From positions 62,001-126,000 of the forward strand of contig BAJA01000008.1 in NCBI GenBank assembly GCA_000613465.1: 64,000 nt of DNA, given 5' to 3'. This document shows, piece by piece, positions 50,086 through 57,537 of this stretch (its first letter is position 1; each line of letters begins with the position of its first letter). The notes under the pieces were generated by a model, which saw nothing but the letters and a program-made list of their open reading frames with translations, was not told the origin of the DNA and did not search any database. The stretch is from Bacteroides nordii WAL 11050 = JCM 12987. GTDB taxonomy: Bacteria; Bacteroidota; Bacteroidia; Bacteroidales; Bacteroidaceae. The translations under genes were made by a program, and so were the position numbers.

Positions 50086-50159
50086 ATCTATTCGTTTTTT
50101 TGAAATGTTTCAATGCATATTAGTTTTAAGAAGACAAAAGCGTGGCCTCTTACAGTATA

Positions 50160-50188
50160 TAATACAACTGAAAAGCAAAAAACACTAA
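50160..50188 (-). promoter_or_regulatory. Predicted ECF promoter of GH92 (47824-50085)
   Basis: TTAG-N18-TGTATTA on the minus strand followed by TATA, ending 74 bp before the start codon. Confidence 0.75.
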
Positions 50189-50231
50189 CGTCCCGAAGCA
50201 AAAGTAGCAAAAAAACGATAATAAGTAACTA

Positions 50232-50590
50232 TTACTTAAGGTGTGTCTCTAAATATTGTTGTAAAATACGAGCATGATTATATACAGGTTCTTTAGAAGC
50301 ATACAGTAAAGTAACAACTTTATAAGATGCTATTTTTGTAAGAAACTCCTTTACGGCAGCAGAGCCTCCAGTTCCTTTTCATACATTGCTGCAAACTCTT
50401 TCCAATGTCCGGTAATATCTCCGTGAAACCATTTACGCAGATCCGGAGAAGGAGTGATGTCTTTTTCCCAGACATCGTATTTCAAATACTCTTTTTTCAT
50501 CCCCCGAGGCCAAAGACGATCTACCAAAACGCGATATCCATCTGTATCGGCAGGTTCTTCATATACCCGCTTAATTTTTATCTGAGTCAT
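50232..50590 (-). CDS. DUF488 family protein (one apparent frameshift)
   Basis: 119 residues when corrected, start ATG at 50590. Conserved motifs RVYEEPADTDGYRVLVDRLWPRGMKKE and KWFHGD are in the first part (quoted as a region). The frame breaks near 50356 after EALLP. One missing base restores KEFLTKIASYKVVTLLYASKEP and the usual ending NHARILQQYL. Small cytoplasmic proteins of this family are widespread; the function is not established. Confidence 0.85.
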
Positions 50591-50761
50591 AAATTGATAC
50601 TTTATATTATGCTGAATGAACCAATAAATAAAGAAATGGTTCATCCTGCCTGGAGACTACGCCTTGCCTGCATGGAGACCACGCCTTGCCTGCATGCAAT
50701 AAAAGCAAAGCTATATGCGTCTCAAAACCAGAGTTATAACATACTGATAATCAACAGATAA

Positions 50762-50848
50762 AAGGATGTACACTTTTGTCATACAAGAGTGTACACTTAT
50801 ATATAACAAGAATGTACACTCTTGACAGGCAAAAGTGTACATTCTTGT
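50762..50848. repeat. Four-unit GTGTACAC palindromic intergenic element
   Basis: Four units carry a TGTACA core. Outer arms 50762-50778 and 50830-50846 pair with one mismatch. Inner arms 50784-50795 and 50813-50824 pair perfectly (12 bp). Alternatively unit three pairs with unit four over 15 bp (50806-50820 with 50834-50848). Two mutually exclusive folds are thus available. It ends 20 bp past the 3' end of the Spy-like gene. Confidence 0.75.
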
Positions 50849-50867
50849 TATTCATCACAAATAGAGC

Positions 50868-51414
50868 TTATTTCTGCGACTTCACATTGTTGTTGCCACG
50901 ATGCATATTACCCTTCTTTGCTTCCGGCCGTTGTCCCTGTTTTTGTCCCTGGCGTTTTTTCCATTCTTTCTGAAATTTATGTGCATTCCCTTTCTCTAAT
51001 TGATAAATCTTCATTATCTGTTTAGGAGAAAGTATCTTACGAAATTCATTATAATACTTCTCACGTATATCCAGCAACTTACGGCTCTGTGCAAAACGAT
51101 CTTTAATCGCTTTTTCTACTTCCGCATCCGTAGGGATAGCCTTCGGAGCCGGCTGTGTAGTAGCCGCATCCCTCACTTTAGGTTTGCGGGCATTCTCCAT
51201 ACGTACCTCACTCAACTCCTTCAGATATTTCTGATACACAGGAACGAATTTAGCAGCAGTAGCATCATCGAGCATCAACGCTTTCACTACCTGATTACAT
51301 TGCATGGCCTGAATCTGTTCTCTATCCGGACGTTTTTTTCTCTTGTGCAAAAGCAGACTGGCTACACATAGCAACCACAGTCAAAAGCATAAAAATAATT
51401 CTTGTTTTCATCAT
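50868..51414 (-). CDS. Spy/CpxP-like periplasmic protein (one apparent frameshift)
   Basis: 181 residues when corrected. ATG at 51414 gives a signal peptide (MMKTRIIFMLLTVVAM ... SAFAQ). The frame breaks in an A-run at about 51333-51339 (seven, six expected), after which EKKRPDREQIQAMQCNQVV follows. The mature protein is helical and basic with a repeated ILSPKQIMKIYQLE-type motif like the LTxxQ motif of Spy/CpxP/ZraP proteins, and a Lys/Gln-rich tail. It is third in an operon with a sigma factor and a short membrane protein; a sensing or buffering role is inferred. Confidence 0.75.
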
Positions 51415-51440
51415 TTGTTCTCCTTCTTTTTAATTATCTA

Positions 51441-51806
51441 TTAAAATAAAAACATATCAGTTTCCGAAAGTTCGGCAAGTTCCTGTAGTTCTTCATCCGA
51501 CAGACTCTCTATAAAATGATCCATCGCGTCCGAGTTAGCAGACTCCGTTTCAGCCATCAGCACAAGAGTCGGGACTGTAGCAGGTACTTCATTTCCCTCC
51601 GGATTCAGTGGCATGAATAACAATCCGGCCAATAGCGCAGCGGCAGCCAATGCAGTTGGAATGATAATGTGTAACCTATTCTTCACACGACGTTCCTCTC
51701 CACACGTATGCTTTAGTATCTTGCGCCGGTTGTCTTCAAAGAAAGATTCAGGCGTTTTATAAGGCATTCGCTTCCCAATGTCATCAAAATCAAATTCTCT
51801 GTTCAT
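51441..51806 (-). CDS. Short single-pass membrane protein, probable anti-sigma factor
   Basis: 121 residues: cytoplasmic N-terminus (FDFDDIGKRMPYKTPESFFEDNRRKIL), one helix (about 46-66, IIIPTALAAAALLAGLLF), short acidic periplasmic end (SLSDEELQELAELSETDMFLF). It begins 4 bp after the sigma stop. No known anti-sigma domain is recognised, but position and topology fit one. Confidence 0.7.
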   Translation of the reverse strand: MNREFDFDDIGKRMPYKTPESFFEDNRRKILKHTCGEERRVKNRLHIIIPTALAAAALLAGLLFMPLNPEGNEVPATVPTLVLMAETESANSDAMDHFIESLSDEELQELAELSETDMFLF

Positions 51807-51810
51807 AACT

Positions 51811-52347
51811 CTAACTATTTACAATGTATTCCTTTATTCTTTCTTTCGCATAGTGATAATTCACTTTGAGAGTTTCCGCACGGTCACCCGTTATCTGGCT
51901 GATGGCCTCGTAGTCCAGTTCGTCATAATAACGGAGGTTAAACACCACCCGCTGCTTTTCCGGCAATTTCAGGATAGCCGTCTGAAACTTCACAGCCAAC
52001 TCATTTTCATAGTCTACGTAATCGGAAGTTTTCAACTTATCGAGCAATTCCTCCTGTATTTCTTCGGCAGAAATAACTTCTGCTTTACGGGTTTTCAAGA
52101 AGCGAAGGCTCTCGTTAGTGGCTATCTTATAAATCCAGGTAATAAGCGAACTCTCTTCACGAAACTGTTCCAAATGCCGGAAAATACGGATAAAGACTTC
52201 CTGAATAATATCTTCCGCATCCTCATGAGACACAACAAGACGTCGTATGTGCCAGTATATCGGTTCCTGAAAACTGTCTACCAGCATTCTGAATCCTTTT
52301 TCAGGATTGGAAGCACAAGTCTCCCTGATTTTATTTTCGTTTATCAT
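51811..52347 (-). CDS. ECF RNA polymerase sigma factor
   Basis: 178 residues. Region 2 (RMLVDSFQEPIYWHIRRLVVSHEDAEDIIQEVFIRIF, region) and region 4 (LPEKQRVVFNLRYYDELDYEAISQITGDRAETLKVNYHYA, region) are complete. First gene of a three-gene operon with the short membrane protein and the Spy-like protein. It is distinct from the sigma factor of the N-glycan locus. Confidence 0.94.
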   Translation of the reverse strand: MINENKIRETCASNPEKGFRMLVDSFQEPIYWHIRRLVVSHEDAEDIIQEVFIRIFRHLEQFREESSLITWIYKIATNESLRFLKTRKAEVISAEEIQEELLDKLKTSDYVDYENELAVKFQTAILKLPEKQRVVFNLRYYDELDYEAISQITGDRAETLKVNYHYAKERIKEYIVNS

Positions 52348-52425
52348 CTGTTCTTCTGGGCTTTATAGGTTAGAACTCAGATTAAGAGGAAAGTTAAACC
52401 GGAAGTATTCTTTTTCATATTCATT

Positions 52426-52487
52426 AACTCAAAAGAGAGAAGTCTCGCTATATTTTTAAATATAACAGGACTTCTCCCTTTTGAGTT
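52426..52487 (-). terminator. Inverted repeat after the GH20-PA14 gene
   Basis: 19-bp stem with one mismatch (52426-52444 with 52469-52487; AACTCAAAAG.GAGAAGTC), loop of 24 bases, in the gap between the GH20 3' end and the sigma promoter region. A half-copy of the CACCACAGAG repeat lies at 52492-52515. Confidence 0.65.
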
Positions 52488-52588
52488 GAACTCACCACAG
52501 AGTGGAGCAGAGTTTTATTGTTAGAAATCAGAGAAATAGCACTTTCTGAAACGCTATGCTATTCTGTGATAATATATATAATACTTTC

Positions 52589-54883
52589 TCAATGCTTCAA
52601 CCAATTTTTACCAAGTTTTTGTTTTTCTCCTTTTTCATTGATTAAAGACATCTCCAACGTACCACCATTATTGTCGAAGTAACGAATTTCAATCGGATGA
52701 AGTCCCTCCTTCAAAGCCACCTGAGCTATCACTTCACGTGGTGAATGAGGTCCGTCATTATCAATGAGCAGTTTTCCGTCAATCAACAGCGTACTGCCAT
52801 CATCCGAAAGCAAAGCCAGTGTATATATTCCATCGACCGGAACCTGCAAGTACCCTTTCAATACCAGTCCGATATCTCCTTTCACTCCCTCAGGGATAGA
52901 CACTGTTTCAACCATATATGTACTTCACCGGGGCAGCATCAATATCAGCACATTTCTCTCCCTTAAAATCATGCCATACAACATTCAACCCGTCTCCTGA
53001 AACAGCTGCCGTACCATCTGCCTCTGCATAAGGAGCTTTCACAAACTTGGTTTTCACCATATCGCAAGCCGAACCATCAGGACGAAATGTGCGCAATGTA
53101 AACTCTGTGGTTTCTGTCACCTTCAGCGGCCCTTCATACAGTTGAGATGCCTTTGTCGGGAATTTACCATCCGTAGTATAACGTACTTCAGCATCAGGAA
53201 GCGGACATTTGATATTCAGAGTGGCCTCATCCACAAAAGCATTCGTATTATAAAAGCCTTCCAAATCGGGGATACGATAATTAATATTCATAGCATCCAG
53301 CCGTTTAAACTGAGGAATAAGGGCTTTGTAAAAGTCATCTATATTAGGCTTGGCAGAAGGTTCTACCCAAGCTATTTCACTCAGTGCAAGCAAGCGCGGC
53401 ATCATCATATATTCCAGACGCTTCATAGAAGGAATCCATTCGCACCAGAAATTGGCCTGTACACCTAACACCCGTTTTTGCTGTTCGGGAGTAAGTTCTG
53501 CAGGTATGGGTTCATAAGCCAATAACTTAGGCAGTGTCGTTTTATCCTGTAGATAATCGAAATAGAAATAATTATTCTCCGTATTAATCACCTGCTTGCC
53601 TTCGGAAGTAGCAGTGGGAATAGCTTTAGGTGCCCAGCTTCTCCACCACATAATAGTAGCATTGTCAGAAAGACCATCTGCAATAACTTCGTCCCAACCA
53701 ATAAACTTCTTTCCGTTCTCCATAAAGAACGTCTCCATTTGGCGCACAAACCATGCCTGCAATCCATTTTCTGATTGTATCCCCTCCCGCTTCATGCGGC
53801 GCTGACAATCAGCACATTTTTTCCAGTTGGCCATATCCACCTCATCACCTCCCATATGTACATACATATAAGGAAAGAGCTGAAACACCTCTTTATAAAC
53901 ATTCTTACAGAACTCCAAAGTAGAATCCTTTCCCGGACAAATGGGAGATGAGAACACACTTCCCCAGCCGATCAGCCCCGTACAGGCAATCTCCGGATAT
54001 TGATTAATAGCTGCCAGGAAGTGTCCCGGCATATCAATCTCCGGTATTACATCAATGCCACGCTGAGCGGCATAAGCCACAATCTCTTTAATGTCATCCT
54101 GTGTATAATATCCGCCATACAACGTATCTCCCTCTACTATTTCCATCTTATCTTCAGGGATCCGGAAATCCAGATTATCTTCTTCTACCATACGATGCAT
54201 ACACTCTCTGTCGTGGGAATTGAATTTACGCCACGCTCCTTTTGCGGTAAGTAGCGGATATTGTTTGATTTCAATACGCCATCCCTGATCATCGGTCAGA
54301 TGCCAGTGAAATTTATTCAATTTGTAAAGAGCCATCATATCGAGCACGTGCTTCACCTCCTCTTTGTTCCAGAAGTGACGTGAAGCATCGAGCATCATCC
54401 CGCGCCATGCCAAACGCGGTGCATCTTCTATACTTACGGCGGGGATAGAATGAGAAGCATCCTGGGAAGATTGTTCAATAGCTGCCGGTAATAACTGTCG
54501 GAGAGTAGAAATAGCAGAAATGATACCGGAATAATCAGCAGCTTCCGCTACTATATTACCGGAAGTGACATTCAACTTATACGCTCCCTCTTTCCCTTTG
54601 GTATCGGTCAATTTCAAAAAGATATCAGCAGGCTGTCCGCCTACTTCCGCAGTAGAAATTACTGCATTTTGCAATATAGTTTGTAAATACTGCGCAGCTG
54701 GTAACAACGACTCATCGGAGACACCAATCTTAAGTCCGTTCTTTAATACAAACATACCGGACTGTGTTGTTAACTGAACGGGCGTGGGAAGCACAGCAAC
54801 CTCTTGTCTGGCAGATGGGCCCGAACAAGAAGAAAGGATGTATGCTGACATAGCAGCAAAGAGAAGCAAAGTTTCTTCAACAT
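52589..54883 (-). CDS. GH20 beta-N-acetylhexosaminidase lipoprotein with PA14 domain (two apparent frameshifts)
   Basis: 764 residues when corrected. The ATG at 54883 gives MLKKTLLLFAAMSAY with lipobox LSSC after one missing A near 54872 is restored. GH20b domain, catalytic barrel (RGMMLDASRHFWNKEEVKHVLD region, HWHLTDDQGWRIEIK) and Asp-Glu in HMGGDEVDMANW (about 344). A chitobiase-C-like domain follows (VRYTTDGKFPTKASQLYEG). The last ~100 residues form a PA14 module (VDGIYTLALLSDDGSTLLID, GLHPIEIRYFDNNGGTLEM). A second break near 52912 needs one base fewer in an ATATAT tract. Monocistronic, with a predicted ECF promoter. Confidence 0.9.
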
Positions 54884-55037
54884 AAAGACTATTTATTTTA
54901 ATGAGTAATGTGCAAAATTATTTTGTATCATGCTGATTTATTGTTTAGGACTGAAACATTGATGAGCGCAGACTTTTGCTAATAAAATGGCTGCGCTGTA
55001 ATAAAATTAATCAATCTGAGTAAATCTGCGTTTTAAC

Positions 55038-55066
55038 TAATACAACTGAGAAGGGCCAAATGCTAA
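55038..55066 (-). promoter_or_regulatory. Predicted ECF promoter of GH20-PA14
   Basis: TTAG-N18-TGTATTA on the minus strand, 154 bp upstream of the start. The leader (54884-55037) contains a diverged GCAGA.../CTGCG repeat. Confidence 0.7.
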
Positions 55067-55097
55067 TCCGGATAACAAATATTACAAAAAATGCAGA

Positions 55098-55130
55098 AAG
55101 CCCTGCAATACAATCATGTATGCAGGGCTT
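55098..55130 (-). terminator. tRNA-Ser(GGA) terminator
   Basis: 10-bp stem AAGCCCTGCA / TGCAGGGCTT, loop of 13 bases, starting 10 bases after the tRNA 3' end. On the minus strand it is followed by TCTGCATTTTTT. Confidence 0.88.
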
Positions 55131-55139
55131 CATTTGTTG

Positions 55140-55227
55140 CGGAGAGAACGAGATTCGAACTCGTGATACACTTTTGGCGTATACACGCTTTCCAGGCGTG
55201 CCTCTTCAACCACTCGAGCACCTCTCC
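55140..55227 (-). tRNA. tRNA-Ser(GGA)
   Basis: An 88-nt class II tRNA. Acceptor stem GGAGAGG/TCTCTCC, D-arm CTCGAGTGG, anticodon stem CACGC/GCGTG with loop CTGGAAA (anticodon GGA), long variable arm, T-loop GTTCGAATC. Confidence 0.95.
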
Positions 55228-55349
55228 TTAGGGTTTCGGGCAGCAAAAGTAATGGTTATTTCTGAACTTTGCAACAAAAACTCCTTATTTTAATTTCAAT
55301 AGCCAGAGAGTTTTTATTCTCTCCGGCAAATGAAACTAAAAATAAATAA

Positions 55350-55431
55350 GTTCACCACAAAGGACACCGAGTTATTATCTGACTGATTCTAAAATAATAG
55401 AAGCCTGTGTTTATTGCATTCTATGGTGAAC
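55350..55431. repeat. CACCACA-type palindromic repeat, second full copy
   Basis: GTTCACCACA (55350-55359) with TATGGTGAAC (55422-55431), one mismatch, and a GGACACCGAG segment shared with the copy at 17881. The gap 55228-55829 contains this, the element at 55615-55689 and otherwise AT-rich sequence without a convincing gene. Confidence 0.55.
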
Positions 55432-55614
55432 TATATTCAAAACTGATAGCAATAAATATACAATAGCGTAAAACAGCCCTTTCTATTGTAAATATTCGAT
55501 ACCCTAAAACACACATAAAAAAGACAAAACAAGAGTGTTTAACATTGAAATATAAAGACAAATATCAAAGATTACAAATAACTCAGTATCAATACATTAA
55601 AAATTCCATATTTT

Positions 55615-55689
55615 CCTCGTAGAGGAACGAGGTGAAACTCTACGGAGATCAGTGTGAAACTCTACGAGAATCGCCCCTATTCTCTACGA
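55615..55689. repeat. Four-unit CTCTACG intergenic element
   Basis: CTCGTAGAG (55617-55625) is complementary to CTCTACGAG (55660-55668). CTCTACG also occurs at 55638 and 55682, and GTGAAACTCTACG is directly repeated at 55632 and 55654. Same four-unit plan as the elements at 13848 and 50762. Confidence 0.6.
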
Positions 55690-55829
55690 CTAACAAAGAA
55701 AAAGTTTATAAGATATTACAAAGAAAAAAAAGGGAGTATTCCGAATTGTAACAATATATCAATCGTTAATATAGAGTTGATAAGGTTTATTTTACTTTTA
55801 CAAAACATACAAACGTTACCGACTTTCCA

Positions 55830-56300
55830 TTATGAATCAGTTTTAGAATTATTATTAAGTATCAGTCTTTTAATGTATTTAGCAGTTTTCCGCTTTAGTT
55901 TATAACCAATAAATATGATTCGGATTCTATTATATGTATTCAAAAAGAACTCAAAAATACAATTATGTTCTTCCTTTATAATGTAGATAGTATGAATTTT
56001 CAGATTAATATTGAATGAATGGAGATGTCTGCTCTTCTTAAATAATATAAATAGTATATCATCCTCTTCTTCATATTCAACACAGGCTATTGTACTTAAT
56101 GGTATTGCAAACAAATCAGTATCTTTTTCTAATCTCAAACAGAATTCATCACAATATAAATTCAACCTTTCGAAGAAGGGTTTTATTAGTTCATATTTTT
56201 CCTGATTGGTTTGATTTGCCAATCCCATCAAACAAATCAATTCTATAACTTCCGAATCAGCCTGTTTAACTTCTATTCCCAATTCACTAATTTCGTACAT
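55830..56300 (-). CDS. Hypothetical protein
   Basis: 156 residues, not recognised. The first half is acidic and helical (EVIELICLMGLANQTNQEKYELIKPFFERL, region). Then a beta-rich stretch (FAIPLSTIACVEYEEEDDILFILF) and a basic end (GYKLKRKTAKYIKRLILNNN). No signal peptide or clear membrane helix. It overlaps the upstream gene by 14 bp, suggesting coupled translation. Markedly AT-rich compared with the metabolic genes, so possibly acquired. Confidence 0.6.
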   Translation of the reverse strand: MYEISELGIEVKQADSEVIELICLMGLANQTNQEKYELIKPFFERLNLYCDEFCLRLEKDTDLFAIPLSTIACVEYEEEDDILFILFKKSRHLHSFNINLKIHTIYIIKEEHNCIFEFFLNTYNRIRIIFIGYKLKRKTAKYIKRLILNNNSKTDS

Positions 56301-56637
56301 GTTGGTTTAGTTTTTTGTTGATCAAGAGGTTTAATTCCATTCTTAATTTTGACCCGGAAGGTTTGGGTTTCAAAAAAGTATCACGTCCTTTCTCATAAAG
56401 TACGTAAAAGAGATAGTTATTGAAATAAAATATATCTTCTATTTCTATTGGCCCCCAAATATTATTTAATGGTGTCCGATAACAACAAAAAATTTCAGAA
56501 AATTCGATTTCTTCAAAATCTAAGAAGATGCTATGATACTTCGTAAAAGAAAATAGGGTTAAATACTCCGAGTTGTTGTTTTGCTTTGGGATTTGTTTAA
56601 GACTACCATCTATAAACTCCCTTGTGTAAATATCCAT
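56287..56637 (-). CDS. Hypothetical protein
   Basis: 116 residues, not recognised. Rich in aromatic and acidic residues in the middle (YHSIFLDFEEIEFSEIFCCYRTP, region; DIFYFNNYLFYVLYEKG) with a basic end. No export signal. Forms an overlapping pair with the gene at 55830-56300; both lie between repeats and the orphan HTCS. Confidence 0.55.
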   Translation of the reverse strand: MDIYTREFIDGSLKQIPKQNNNSEYLTLFSFTKYHSIFLDFEEIEFSEIFCCYRTPLNNIWGPIEIEDIFYFNNYLFYVLYEKGRDTFLKPKPSGSKLRMELNLLINKKLNQHVRN

Positions 56638-56701
56638 ACTGATAGTTTTTTAAATTTCCTCCTTTTAAAATAAAAGAGGTACGGAACTTTAACTTACCTG
56701 A

Positions 56702-56821
56702 ATTCAGAAGGATGTGGTGCAGCCCTAAGCTAAACAGAATAAGCAAAGCCCGTACCATATCAGCACAGGCGTTGCAGATTCTTCTTTTTAGCTTATTCGT
56801 TAAACACCACATTTTCTGAAT
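56702..56821. repeat. 120-bp segment with imperfect terminal inverted repeats
   Basis: ATTCAGAAGGATGTGGTG (56702-56719) and CACCACATTTTCTGAAT (56805-56821) are inverted with few differences. The interior has AATAAGC / GCTTATT. It could be a small non-autonomous element or a structured leader of the hypothetical pair. Confidence 0.4.
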
Positions 56822-57498
56822 AATAAGAAGTCCGAACGCTGTAATAAATTACATTTCATGAAAATGGATTTCTCCCCATCTTCATTTGCAAAGATATACA
56901 TTTTTCAATTAAATATCTTTTTCTTTTTGTTTTTTATTCGAAATGTTAGGTTCAGGTTATTCTTTAACAGTTTCTTCCTTAGCTTGTTCAGCTACTTCAA
57001 AACTGATAACTATTCTTTTTCTTCATTAATTACTTAACAGCCGACTCCTTTTGGATAGCACACTGATTATCAGAATAACAAACATTTAATTATGAGTATT
57101 TTTAACTCAACTATTGAGTATAAATTAACCACTTCCAACACTTATTGTCAGTGCCCAATTACAATACCCCAAGTAACAATTAATTATATAGCTATCAGAA
57201 TATCCCCAAAATTAAGAAATAAAAAAATGATAAATTGAGAAAAATTTTCATCATATAGAAAAAGGACAAAAGTAAAGTTAGTTATTATCAAAGAACATAT
57301 CAACCATATCTTATATAAAGATTGAATTAAATCTGGGATAATTTATGTTCATCAATGGTTAAAGAGTTGTAGATTGATAACTTTTCCATACTTTTGAAAC
57401 CGTTTTTTTACACCCTTCAGCGAAGAGACAACGTAAAATTATTAGCTACTAATGAAACAAAATTCATTTATTTTGGTTGATATTTAACGAATATTTTA
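56822..57498. other. AT-rich gap upstream of the orphan HTCS
   Basis: About 680 bases with no convincing gene on either strand; very AT-rich. I see no repeat or RNA signature apart from the promoter box at its right end. Confidence 0.6.
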
Positions 57499-57506
57499 TA
57501 ATTTTG
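57499..57506 (+). promoter_or_regulatory. HTCS promoter, -7 element
   Basis: TAATTTTG, 31 bp before the ATG at 57538, matches TAnnTTTG. A TTTG lies upstream but at about 23 bp, longer than ideal. Confidence 0.45.
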
Positions 57507-57537
57507 TAGATGTGTTTTTGAATCTTTTGCGAGAAAT

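Noticed and set aside
55654..55905. Plus-strand 83-residue reading frame
   Set aside because: It is partly antisense to the better-supported gene at 55830-56300, has no start signal and starts in a repeat element.
56603..56812. Minus-strand 69-residue reading frame
   Set aside because: It lies within a segment bounded by inverted repeats, has no recognisable family, and overlaps the start of the gene at 56287-56637.
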